Under the pieces are notes generated by a model that did not search any database, was not told the DNA's origin, and was given only the letters and a program-made list of their open reading frames with translations. 64,000 nucleotides of DNA, taken from Pseudomonadota bacterium. Its GTDB lineage: Bacteria; Desulfobacterota; Desulfobacteria; Desulfobacterales; RPRI01. The stretch lies in NCBI GenBank assembly GCA_018817425.1, contig JAHITX010000014.1, positions 1 to 64,000 of the forward strand, in the 5' to 3' direction. Positions 56,471 through 64,000 of the stretch are shown here, piece by piece. Numbering within the stretch: the stretch's first letter is position 1; every line of letters starts with the position of its first letter. The translations under genes and the position numbers were made by a program.

Positions 56471-57820
56471 ATGCAAGACAAATGTGTGTTACTTGTAGAA
56501 GATGATAAAACGGATGCTGCTTCAATAACCGGTCTCTTTAACAGGGCCGGATACAAATTGTCATCAGTAAGTGATGGATATGCTGCCCTTGATATTATAT
56601 CGGACACCCCATACGATATGGTAATTTCGGAACTGAATCTGCCAAAAATGAGCGGAATGGATCTATTGGTTAAGATAAAAGAAATAGATTCATCTCTACC
56701 CGTAATTCTTATTTCTAACGATGTATGTGTTAAGCAAGCTGTCGAAGCCATGAAAAACGGTGCTGATGATTTTATTTTAAAGCCTTTAGTGGCTGAAACG
56801 GTAGAATGTATTGTTTCGGGAATATGCAAGAACTCTGTTATCGCAGAACAACCCTTAATGAATGGCAAATATGCAATCGTTACTAAAAATAACGATATGA
56901 ATCAACTTATGCAGTACGCGGAAGAAATTGCAAACAGCCGTGCTTCAGTATTTATTCATGGTGAATCGGGTACAGGGAAAGAACTTTTCGCAAGGCACAT
57001 ACATAAGAACAGCTCTCGTCACGATAAACCCTTTATAGCGCTAAATTGCGCTGCTCTTCCTGAAACACTTATGGAAAGCGAGCTTTTCGGCTATGAAAAG
57101 GGTGCTTTTACAGGTGCTACTGCAAGAAAAAAAGGGAAGTTTGAATTGGCAGATAAAGGCACTATTTTATTGGATGAGATTAGTGAAATGGATTATCAGC
57201 TCCAATCAAAACTATTAAGAGTTCTTCAGGAAAAAGAAATAGACAGGGTCGGCGGAACTGAATCTATACCGGTTGATGTAAGAATTATTGCCACTACAAA
57301 CAAAGATATTGAAAATCTAATGCATGAAGAAAAATTCAGGGAAGACCTTTACTACCGTTTAAATACCATTCCTCTTAATTTACCTCCATTAAGAGAAAGA
57401 CAAGACGACATACCTTTGCTGGCCGATTATTTTATCACTAAGTATAACAAACTTGAACATAAAGATGTCAAAGGCTTGACAGATAATGCGGTTATTGTAC
57501 TAACGGAAAGACCCTGGAAAGGCAATGTCAGAGAATTGGAAAATGTAATAGAAAGAGCAGTTCTTATGTGTAAAGGAAATTTAATAGACGAAAAGCTGTT
57601 GCAATTAAATGGCCGTTTAATGCCTGTCGAGCCACCGGCGCGAAAGATACAGCCCATAAATCCGGAGGTATCTCTAAGAGAACTGGAAAAAAATTTTATC
57701 TTTCAGACTTTAGACAAAACAAAGGGAAACAGAACACATGCAGCTGATATGCTTGGCATCAGTGTTCGAACTTTAAGAAATAAACTTAATGAGTACAAAC
57801 AAAAAATGTGTGAGCAGTAA
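56471..57820 (+). CDS. Sigma-54-dependent activator with Glu in the phosphorylation site
   Basis: 449 residues, same plan as the activator at 52228: receiver, AAA+ with Walker A HGESGTGKELFARHIH, the loop EKGAFTGATARKKG, Walker B GTILLDEISEM, and a Fis-type helix-turn-helix (NRTHAADMLGISVRTLRNKL). In the receiver the acidic pocket is kept (LLVEDDKTD) but the phosphoacceptor is Glu54 (MVISELNLPK), a change that often mimics the phosphorylated state, so it may be constitutively active. It follows the AMIN/TPR gene by eight bases and directly precedes the sigma-54 promoter of flgB, its likely target. Confidence 0.9.
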   Translation: MQDKCVLLVEDDKTDAASITGLFNRAGYKLSSVSDGYAALDIISDTPYDMVISELNLPKMSGMDLLVKIKEIDSSLPVILISNDVCVKQAVEAMKNGADDFILKPLVAETVECIVSGICKNSVIAEQPLMNGKYAIVTKNNDMNQLMQYAEEIANSRASVFIHGESGTGKELFARHIHKNSSRHDKPFIALNCAALPETLMESELFGYEKGAFTGATARKKGKFELADKGTILLDEISEMDYQLQSKLLRVLQEKEIDRVGGTESIPVDVRIIATTNKDIENLMHEEKFREDLYYRLNTIPLNLPPLRERQDDIPLLADYFITKYNKLEHKDVKGLTDNAVIVLTERPWKGNVRELENVIERAVLMCKGNLIDEKLLQLNGRLMPVEPPARKIQPINPEVSLRELEKNFIFQTLDKTKGNRTHAADMLGISVRTLRNKLNEYKQKMCEQ

Positions 57821-57821
57821 A

Positions 57822-57838
57822 AAGGCACGTAATTTGCT
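57822..57838 (+). promoter_or_regulatory. Sigma-54 promoter of the flgB-fliJ operon
   Basis: AAGGCACGTAATTTGCT; GGCACG and TTGCT match the consensus and are spaced correctly. Predicted start near 57849, 68 bases before flgB. Confidence 0.82.
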
Positions 57839-57916
57839 TTAATTTATTATTATGCAACTTATAAGCTTTCTAACCGAATACTAAGCTCTTGATGGCCATT
57901 AAAAAGGAGAAATTAT

Positions 57917-58324
57917 ATGGCTCTTAATTTATCGTTTGGCAACATAATTAACTTGCTTGAAAACGCAATAGGCGTGGCGCATCAGCGGCAAAACACTATT
58001 TCCAGCAATATAAGCAATCTTGAAACACCGGGATACAAGCCGAAGGATATTGATTTTAAAGCTGCCATGGCACAGGCTATAGGGGCAGAATCGCAAATTG
58101 GTTTGTCTAAAACAAATGCCGGTCATATTGACCCATATGCCGATTCCGGTCATAAAGTTGAAGCTTTTGAGGAAGAAGCAGATTGGAATGGTGTAAACTA
58201 CGTGAGTGTCGATAAAATGATAAACAAGATGACAGAAAACAATTTGATATACAAAGCTGCAACGGAAGCAATGTTAAGGAAAATTTCTCTTATAAAAGAA
58301 GTAATCAGAGAGGGAGGACGTTAG
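57917..58324 (+). CDS. flgB: Flagellar proximal rod protein FlgB
   Basis: 135 residues. Rod proteins connect the MS ring and the distal rod. The N-terminal rod signature QRQNTISSNISNLETPGYKP and the C-terminal helix IYKAATEAMLRKISLIKEVI match FlgB. AAAAAGGAG lies about eight bases upstream of the ATG. First gene of the basal-body operon. Confidence 0.95.
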   Translation: MALNLSFGNIINLLENAIGVAHQRQNTISSNISNLETPGYKPKDIDFKAAMAQAIGAESQIGLSKTNAGHIDPYADSGHKVEAFEEEADWNGVNYVSVDKMINKMTENNLIYKAATEAMLRKISLIKEVIREGGR

Positions 58325-58325
58325 C

Positions 58326-58748
58326 ATGAATTTTATGGAATCTTTGAAAGTAAGCGCTTCAGGGCTCTACGCTCAGAGAAAACGAATGGATGTTATTGCC
58401 GAAAATCTTTCAAATATTGAAACCACACGTACGGAAAATGGAGGTCCCTACAGAAGAAAAATGATCGCCATAGGTGCAAACCCGGTTGATGATTTCAATG
58501 AGGTATTAGGTTCGCAAATGGAAGGTGTTAAGGTTGATGCGATTGTTGAAGATAATTCTCCTTTTAAAATTGTTTATAATCCAAGCCATCCTGATGCAGA
58601 TAAGGATGGGTATCTTAAGAAGCCAAATGTGGATTTGGCGGTTGAAATGGCAAACATGTTGATGGCCCGAAATGCTTTTTCCGCAAATTTGGCAGCTATC
58701 AAATCAACACGACAAATGGTTTTAAAAGCTCTTGAAATAGGAAAATAA
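58326..58748 (+). CDS. flgC: Flagellar proximal rod protein FlgC
   Basis: 140 residues. N-terminal SLKVSASGLYAQRKRMDVIA, ENLSNIETTRTENGGPYRRK, then YNPSHPDADKDGYLKKPNVD and the C-terminal helix NAFSANLAAIKSTRQMVLKA, all typical of FlgC. It starts one base after the flgB stop, with GGGAGG as ribosome site inside flgB. Confidence 0.96.
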   Translation: MNFMESLKVSASGLYAQRKRMDVIAENLSNIETTRTENGGPYRRKMIAIGANPVDDFNEVLGSQMEGVKVDAIVEDNSPFKIVYNPSHPDADKDGYLKKPNVDLAVEMANMLMARNAFSANLAAIKSTRQMVLKALEIGK

Positions 58749-58751
58749 AAA

Positions 58752-59042
58752 ATGAACGGCATTAATTTTGACAATTTGGATCCGGTTGGTTTTCATAAGA
58801 GTAAACAAACAACTCCAAACAGCTCTTCAGGATTTAAAGAAGCCATAAAAACTGCAATCGATAATGTGGATAGCCTGGAAAAAGAAGGAGATAAATCCAT
58901 TCTTAATCTCATGCAGGGAAAGGAAGAAGTCCACACAACTATGATTGCACTTCAAAAGTCCGATATATCGATGAGAATGCTTCTTTCAGTAAGAAATAAG
59001 GCTGTTGAAGCTTACAAAGAAATTATGCGCATGCAGTTTTAA
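58752..59042 (+). CDS. fliE: Flagellar hook-basal body protein FliE
   Basis: 96 residues. FliE joins the MS ring to the rod. The conserved C-terminal half is present: SILNLMQGKEEVHTTMIALQ and ISMRMLLSVRNKAVEAYKEI. The N-terminus is polar and variable as usual. It starts three bases after flgC. Confidence 0.95.
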   Translation: MNGINFDNLDPVGFHKSKQTTPNSSSGFKEAIKTAIDNVDSLEKEGDKSILNLMQGKEEVHTTMIALQKSDISMRMLLSVRNKAVEAYKEIMRMQF

Positions 59043-59134
59043 ATTTTTATTTCAGATGTACATCCGTTTATGCTGTAATTTATTTGCACATAATATAAAT
59101 TTAGCAAACAACCAAGATAAGCAGAGCATATTTA

Positions 59135-60697
59135 ATGAATAATTCAGTAGTTCAGTTTACGGAATTTATCAAGTCTCTACCTCCTGCAAAAAAAATCTCT
59201 ATTGCCATTACTGTTTTACTGTTAATGGGAGCTTTTGCCGGTATTTTTATGATAGCAAGCCAGGTTGATTACCGGGTTCTCTTTAATAATCTTTCTGCCC
59301 AGGATGCCGGAGCTATTATAGAAAAACTGGGAGAAAAAAATATTCCGTATAAGATTGAAGGCAGCGGTTCTTTAATACTAGTCCCTTCCGATATGGTATA
59401 TGAGCTGCGCCTTCAAATGGTAGGAGAAGGACTTCCAAGAGATGGCCAGATCGGATTTGAAATATTCGACAAGACCGACTACAAAACAACCCATTTTGTT
59501 CAGAATCTAAATTACCAAAGAGCCTTGCAGGGTGAGCTGGCAAGAACTATAAACTGTTTTGAAGAGGTGAAAACTTCCAGGATATTTATAGTTCTTCCCA
59601 AAGAGACTCTATTTGTAGAAGATGCAAAACCAGCTTCAGCTTCAGTACTTCTTGACTTAAAATCAAATTTACCCCCGGAACGTCTTACAGCTATAATCCA
59701 TCTTGTGGCAAGTGCTGTAGAAGGACTTGTTCCTGAAGAGGTAACTGTTGTTGATACAAAAGGAAGGGTAATCTTTAAAGGTGGCAGCAATAACCAGACG
59801 AATACTTTTTTAAATAATTCACAATTGGATTATAAAACAAAAATTGAAAGTGAAATCAGCAGAAATGTTCAGAGTATGCTGGAAGGAATTATCGGATCGG
59901 GTAATGCAATTGTAAGAGTTAATGCCAATGTAGATTTTAATAAAATAAGTATGAATGAAGAAGAATATGATCCTGCGGCATCAGTTGTTAGAAGTAAAAG
60001 GGATATTGAAGAATCATCTAAATCAGGAAATGCTGCCCAAAACACCGCACCATCTGTAATTAATAAAAGAGCAGGAGTAATTTCGGGAGAATCGGTTGAC
60101 CAAAACGGAAGAAAGAAAAAAGACACTCTCACAAATTATGAAATCAATAAAGTTACAAGAATAATCTCCAAACCGGCCGGAACAATTAAACGCTTATCTG
60201 TTGCCGCAGTTATTGACGGACGATATGAAACGGTTAAGTCGGATGACGGTACCGAAAAAAGAAACTATATTCCGAGAACAAATGAAGAATTAAGAAAGTT
60301 TGAAGATATAGTAAAAGGTGCAATGGGCTACGATGAGGATCGCGAAGACCTGGTTTCAGTTAGTTCCATACCTTTTTCCGAAACCTTACCGGCAGAATTT
60401 CAACCGGAATCCATAACGTTTGATTTCACGGCACTATTTAGAGAATATAAAAACATACTGATTAATCTTTTATTAATAATCGCTGTATTTTTTGTTCTGG
60501 TTAAACCATTGATTAAAATGTTAAAAAGTATCCCAAAAGAACCACTGGTGAATGTAAAGGAGATTCCATCAAATGTGCAGTCAAATGCCCAGATCCCCGG
60601 AGTAAACACAAAAGGCCAGATTGAACAAGTTATAGAAATAAGCAAGAGCAATCCTGAAAAAACCGAACAACTCATTAGGGCATGGATGAACGAGTAG
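59135..60697 (+). CDS. fliF: Flagellar MS-ring protein FliF
   Basis: 520 residues. Inner-membrane ring protein and base of the motor. A first membrane helix is at about 22-42, the ring-building motifs follow (YRVLFNNLSAQDAGAIIEKL, DKTDYKTTHFVQNLNYQRAL, TSRIFIVLPKETLF), and a second membrane helix is at about 437-457. The cytoplasmic tail (QVIEISKSNPEKTEQLIRAW) contacts FliG. The periplasmic linker (residues 265-340) is charged and variable. The 92-base gap after fliE has no promoter I can support. Confidence 0.96.
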   Translation: MNNSVVQFTEFIKSLPPAKKISIAITVLLLMGAFAGIFMIASQVDYRVLFNNLSAQDAGAIIEKLGEKNIPYKIEGSGSLILVPSDMVYELRLQMVGEGLPRDGQIGFEIFDKTDYKTTHFVQNLNYQRALQGELARTINCFEEVKTSRIFIVLPKETLFVEDAKPASASVLLDLKSNLPPERLTAIIHLVASAVEGLVPEEVTVVDTKGRVIFKGGSNNQTNTFLNNSQLDYKTKIESEISRNVQSMLEGIIGSGNAIVRVNANVDFNKISMNEEEYDPAASVVRSKRDIEESSKSGNAAQNTAPSVINKRAGVISGESVDQNGRKKKDTLTNYEINKVTRIISKPAGTIKRLSVAAVIDGRYETVKSDDGTEKRNYIPRTNEELRKFEDIVKGAMGYDEDREDLVSVSSIPFSETLPAEFQPESITFDFTALFREYKNILINLLLIIAVFFVLVKPLIKMLKSIPKEPLVNVKEIPSNVQSNAQIPGVNTKGQIEQVIEISKSNPEKTEQLIRAWMNE

Positions 60698-60700
60698 AAA

Positions 60701-61723
60701 ATGAATTTAGATACCAATGATGCCAAAAAAACAACCGGAATTCAAAAGACAGCAATTTTTTTGATGGCAATGGGTGAAGAATTTACCGCATCATTTTTCA
60801 AAACAATAGATCAAAATAATATTAAGAAAATAGGCAAATATATGTCCAAAATTACATATATTCCTGCCGATGTTTTGAATGCTGTCATGAAAGATTTTTT
60901 AACAAACTTTCAAAGTGACAAGGCTATTGGATTATCCGGCAAATCATTTTTAAAGCAGGTGGCGGATAAATCTATGGGAGAATCACCGGTAAAGGAGGTT
61001 GTAAAAGCAATAGAAAGGGAAAATGAGAATACCCCTTTTGCTGAGCTTGCTTATCTTCCTGCAGAAAACATAATTAATCTTTTTAAGGGTGAGCATCCGC
61101 AAACCATTTCACTTGTGCTATCCACCCTGCCCCAGGACAAGGCAGCCGAAATACTTTGCATGCTGCCAGATGAGAACAAAGCTGATATAGCATATAGAAT
61201 ATTGCACATTGGAGAAGTCAATGATGATGTTATCAGAGACCTTGACGAAATATTAAAAAAAGAAATTACCGAGATGGGGGCTGGTTCAAAAAGAAAATTT
61301 GACGGAGTTGAAGCTCTTGCAAACATTTTAAGTGAGGTAAACGGCGAAACCGAAGAATCTATTATGATGCATATAGAAAAAGAAGATATCGAGCTCGCCC
61401 AGAAAATACGGCAGAAGATGTTTCTGTTCGAAGACTTGTTAAAAATTGATGACAAAAGTTTCAGGGAGATTTTAAAAAATATAAGTAATGATGTATTTGT
61501 AAGGGCTCTTAAAACTGCTTCCGAAGAGATGAAAGAGAAAATATTCAGCAATTTATCGGAAAGAGCTGCCAATATGCTTAAAGAGGATTTTGAAGTGCTT
61601 GGCCCGATTCGTATTAAAGAAGTTGAAGATAATCAGCAGGAAATAATAAAGGCAGCAAAAAAGCTGGAAGCTGAAGGCAAAATCGTTATAGGCGGCAAAG
61701 GCAAAGATGATGTTTTTGTATAA
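60701..61723 (+). CDS. fliG: Flagellar motor switch protein FliG
   Basis: 340 residues. Part of the rotor switch that contacts the stator. The N-terminal FliF-binding domain (KTAIFLMAMGEEFTASFFKT), the middle domain with EHPQTISLVLSTLPQDKAAE, and the C-terminal torque helix with charged residues (KIRQKMFLFEDLLKIDDKSF, FVRALKTASEEMKEKIFSNL) are intact. It starts three bases after fliF. Confidence 0.96.
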   Translation: MNLDTNDAKKTTGIQKTAIFLMAMGEEFTASFFKTIDQNNIKKIGKYMSKITYIPADVLNAVMKDFLTNFQSDKAIGLSGKSFLKQVADKSMGESPVKEVVKAIERENENTPFAELAYLPAENIINLFKGEHPQTISLVLSTLPQDKAAEILCMLPDENKADIAYRILHIGEVNDDVIRDLDEILKKEITEMGAGSKRKFDGVEALANILSEVNGETEESIMMHIEKEDIELAQKIRQKMFLFEDLLKIDDKSFREILKNISNDVFVRALKTASEEMKEKIFSNLSERAANMLKEDFEVLGPIRIKEVEDNQQEIIKAAKKLEAEGKIVIGGKGKDDVFV

Positions 61724-61776
61724 AATGCTTATATTAACTTTATATTTTATGATTAATTGGGCAACCAGGGTATATA

Positions 61777-62514
61777 ATGCAAATATCTCATAAAACAAAC
61801 GGGGATGACCTGACACACTATGAAATGAAAGCTTTTGATTCTTTCTATACTTCTGACAAAAAAGAAACGGGGCCATTTGCAGTCATTCAACACCATACAA
61901 AAAACAATTCAGTTTTTTATCCTATAGACATTGCCGGTAAGTATCATAAAAATGAAAGCCCGGAAGAAATTATAAAAAAAGCTCAAGAAAAAGCTGTTTT
62001 GATAGAGCAGGAAGCATATGAAAAAGGCTTTGAACAGGGCGAAAAGGACGGGTTGGAACTGGGCCAGGCAAAGGCTACGAAAATTGCTGAAAACATCGAA
62101 AGTCTTTTGGAAAAAATCAGTCTTCTAAGTTCAAAGATTCTAAATATTCATGAAAGGGAAATTATTACACTTATTTGTGCTGTTGCAGAAAAAGTTATTG
62201 GTTATCAGGTAGAACTTAATGATGCTGTAATCAGAAATACAGTCATAAATGCTATAAATATGGCAACGGAAAAACAATCTATCCGTCTGAAGGTAAACCC
62301 GGAAGATTTTGAATATATCGACAATTTAAGACCGGAAATATTTCAACGGTTCAATGAATTAGCATCGGTCGAAATAATTTCAAACCCGGCAATAAAACGT
62401 GGTGGTTGTCTATTGGAAACACCATGCGGCGATGTGGATGCAAGAATAGAAACACAGCTTTTAATAATTAGTAAATGTCTACAAGAAGTATTTGGGGAAA
62501 ATAATATTGATTGA
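61777..62514 (+). CDS. fliH: Flagellar export ATPase regulator FliH
   Basis: 245 residues. FliH binds FliI and guides it to the export gate. A GxxxG-type repeat stretch is clear (YEKGFEQGEKDGLELGQAKA), followed by the HrpE/YscL-like C-terminal domain (REIITLICAVAEKVIGYQVE and GGCLLETPCGDVDARIETQL). The first 70 residues are variable. The end overlaps the start of fliI by eight bases. Confidence 0.92.
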   Translation: MQISHKTNGDDLTHYEMKAFDSFYTSDKKETGPFAVIQHHTKNNSVFYPIDIAGKYHKNESPEEIIKKAQEKAVLIEQEAYEKGFEQGEKDGLELGQAKATKIAENIESLLEKISLLSSKILNIHEREIITLICAVAEKVIGYQVELNDAVIRNTVINAINMATEKQSIRLKVNPEDFEYIDNLRPEIFQRFNELASVEIISNPAIKRGGCLLETPCGDVDARIETQLLIISKCLQEVFGENNID

Positions 62515-63838
62515 CATTAGCGTTGATATTAATTGGAACCGTTATATGGAGTCTCTGGATAAATGCCGACCAATGCAGCATCAGGGAAAAATCATTAAGA
62601 TTTCCGGTATTATTGCTGAAGCAAACGGACCAGGACTTTGTATCGGAAGTCTTTGTGATATCGAAACTGCTCCGGGTCATGCTATTCGTGCCGAGGTTGT
62701 AGGCTTCAAAGATCAAAAACTTATACTGATGCCATTTGGAGAGCTAAGAGGTGTTAAGCCGGGCAGTAAAGTTACTGAAATAATCAACCGGGCAACGGTT
62801 CCAGTAGGAAACGATTATATTGGAAGAGTAATTGATGGATTTGGGCAACCTTTAGATGGTAAAGGGGAAATAAATTCGGATGCGGAATACCCCGTGTATG
62901 GTAATGTTATCAACCCATTGCAAAGAAGAATTATAACTGAAACCATGGATGTCGGTATCAGAGCAATAAATTCTATGGTTACCGTGGGAAAAGGTCAGAG
63001 AATTGCTATTATGGCCGGATCGGGAGTAGGGAAAAGCGTGTTAATGGGTATGATGGCAAGAAATACAGCTGCAGATGTTTCAATTATTGCATTAATCGGT
63101 GAACGTGGCAGGGAAGTAAAAGAGTTTGTCGAAAAGAAGCTTGGTAAGGATGGAATGAAAAAAGCAATTGTGATTGCATCAACATCAGATACACCGGCAC
63201 TTATAAGAATAAGAGCTGCCTATTATGCTACCGCACTTGCTGAGTATTTCAGGGATCAGGGATTGGATGTTCTTCTCGTTATTGATTCCATAACCAGAGT
63301 TGCCATGTCCTTAAGAGAAGTCGGGCTTGCGGCCGGTGAACCTCCAACAGCAAAAGGATATACACCAAGTGTTTTTACCCAGATGCCGAAGATTCTTGAA
63401 CGCGCCGGTAATCTTGAGGAAAAGGGCAGTATAACCGGTATCTACAATGTATTAGTTGAGGGAGATGACATGAGCGAACCTGTAGCAGATACCGTTCGCT
63501 CCATTGTTGACGGACACATAGTACTTTCCAGAGATATTTCACATAAGGGGCATTATCCTGCAATAGATGTTATGGCAAGCATAAGCAGAGTGATGAAAGA
63601 TATTGTGACACCAGATCACTTTGATTTGGCGAGAAAAGTAATCAAAACGCTTGCAATATATAAAGATGCGGAAGATCTGATTAACATCGGTGCATATCAA
63701 AACGGCAGTGATTCGGAGATAGATTTTGCAAAAAAAATGATCGGGAAGATAAATGCTTTTCTTCAGCAAAAAATTGATGAAAGAACAGATTTTGATAGCA
63801 GTCTTTCACAATTGAAACAGTTGATAGGAACCAAATGA
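62507..63838 (+). CDS. fliI: Flagellum-specific export ATPase FliI
   Basis: About 443 residues, an F1-beta-like ATPase that powers release of export substrates. Walker A is GSGVGKSVLMGMMAR, with the Walker B region VLLVIDSITRVAMSLREVGL and the family signature PPTAKGYTPSVFTQMPKILE. The start is uncertain: TTG 62507 has GGGGA about eight bases upstream and gives a family-like N-terminus (NWNRYMESLDKCRP); TTG 62492 and ATG 62546 are alternatives. Confidence 0.95.
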   Translation: MIDISVDINWNRYMESLDKCRPMQHQGKIIKISGIIAEANGPGLCIGSLCDIETAPGHAIRAEVVGFKDQKLILMPFGELRGVKPGSKVTEIINRATVPVGNDYIGRVIDGFGQPLDGKGEINSDAEYPVYGNVINPLQRRIITETMDVGIRAINSMVTVGKGQRIAIMAGSGVGKSVLMGMMARNTAADVSIIALIGERGREVKEFVEKKLGKDGMKKAIVIASTSDTPALIRIRAAYYATALAEYFRDQGLDVLLVIDSITRVAMSLREVGLAAGEPPTAKGYTPSVFTQMPKILERAGNLEEKGSITGIYNVLVEGDDMSEPVADTVRSIVDGHIVLSRDISHKGHYPAIDVMASISRVMKDIVTPDHFDLARKVIKTLAIYKDAEDLINIGAYQNGSDSEIDFAKKMIGKINAFLQQKIDERTDFDSSLSQLKQLIGTK

Positions 63839-63839
63839 A

Positions 63840-64000
63840 ATGAAAAAATTTAACTATAGGCTGGAAAAAGTATTGCGTTATAGAAAGTATCTTGAAAAAA
63901 AAGCTCAAAAAAGACTGAGCGATACCATATATGAGTATCAAACCAGAGAAAATTTAATCAAAGATATTGAAAACAAGCAAAAAGAGCTTGCCGGTAATTG
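63840..64000 (+). CDS. fliJ: Flagellar export chaperone FliJ (3' end outside window)
   Basis: The ATG at 63840 is one base after the fliI stop and opens a frame through the window edge: 53 codons of a charged, all-helical coiled coil (NYRLEKVLRYRKYLEKKAQK, EYQTRENLIKDIENKQKELA). FliJ works with FliH and FliI in export and forms the stalk-like coil of the ATPase. Position and composition fit; only a third of the gene is visible. Confidence 0.88.
   Translation, partial: MKKFNYRLEKVLRYRKYLEKKAQKRLSDTIYEYQTRENLIKDIENKQKELAGN

Overview
The window is an AT-rich piece of a Gram-negative chromosome, most likely from a Desulfobacterota (deltaproteobacterial) sulfate-reducer-type lineage. The clues are the flgBC-fliEFGHIJ order next to two NtrC-type regulators, a chemotaxis locus with CheD, HDOD, CheX and CheZ, a FlgM partner of the DVU0524 type, and an MCP ending in an acidic [10 protein letters not shown] tail. 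Nearly everything concerns flagella, chemotaxis, c-di-GMP signalling or glycan synthesis. I cannot name the species.

Layout. 0-5 kb: a cut-off serine/glycine/acid-rich protein, a ParA-like ATPase, an acidic unknown, a double zinc-ribbon protein and a J-domain protein. 5-10.5 kb: a GGDEF protein, a CheD-HDOD fusion and two response regulators (HD-GYP and SHOCT-like). 10.5-16.7 kb, minus strand: flaG, a FliT-like chaperone, fliS, a very large fliD and fliC. 16.8-18.8 kb: a glycosyltransferase with TPRs beside flagellin. 19.3-38.2 kb, minus strand: a glycan island with a WlbB/WlbA pair, a GT61-like transferase, six radical-SAM/SPASM proteins, a HAD protein, a sugar methyltransferase, a GT4 and a CDP-sugar branch (rfbF, rfbG, RfbC-like epimerase, SDR). 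39-44.7 kb: FlgM and partner, MCP, CheW, CheR, PilZ. 44.8-51.5 kb: cheA-cheD-HDOD-cheY-cheX-cheB-cheZ-cheY. 52-64 kb: sigma-54 activator, AMIN/TPR protein, second activator, flgB-flgC-fliE-fliF-fliG-fliH-fliI-fliJ (cut).

Regulation can be read from the DNA. Eight sites fit the sigma-54 pattern (GG and GC separated by exactly 10 nt). They lie before the GGDEF gene, the flagellin-side glycosyltransferase, wlbA, the rfbF operon, cheR, the PilZ gene, the AMIN/TPR gene and flgB. Four sites fit the sigma-28 pattern, before fliC, fliD, cheW and the flgM operon. The two activators encoded here would serve the sigma-54 class and FlgM would restrain the sigma-28 class. This places glycan synthesis inside the flagellar hierarchy.

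The most unusual part is the glycan island. An 87-bp perfect direct repeat (20942-21028 and 38828-38914) flanks it, and each copy carries the same sigma-54 promoter facing a glycan operon. Inside are six radical-SAM/SPASM genes in two subfamilies with no visible peptide precursor. Decayed genes sit next to both repeat copies. I infer a mobile or recombining surface-glycan module, probably acting on flagellin, whose radical chemistry is not one I can name.
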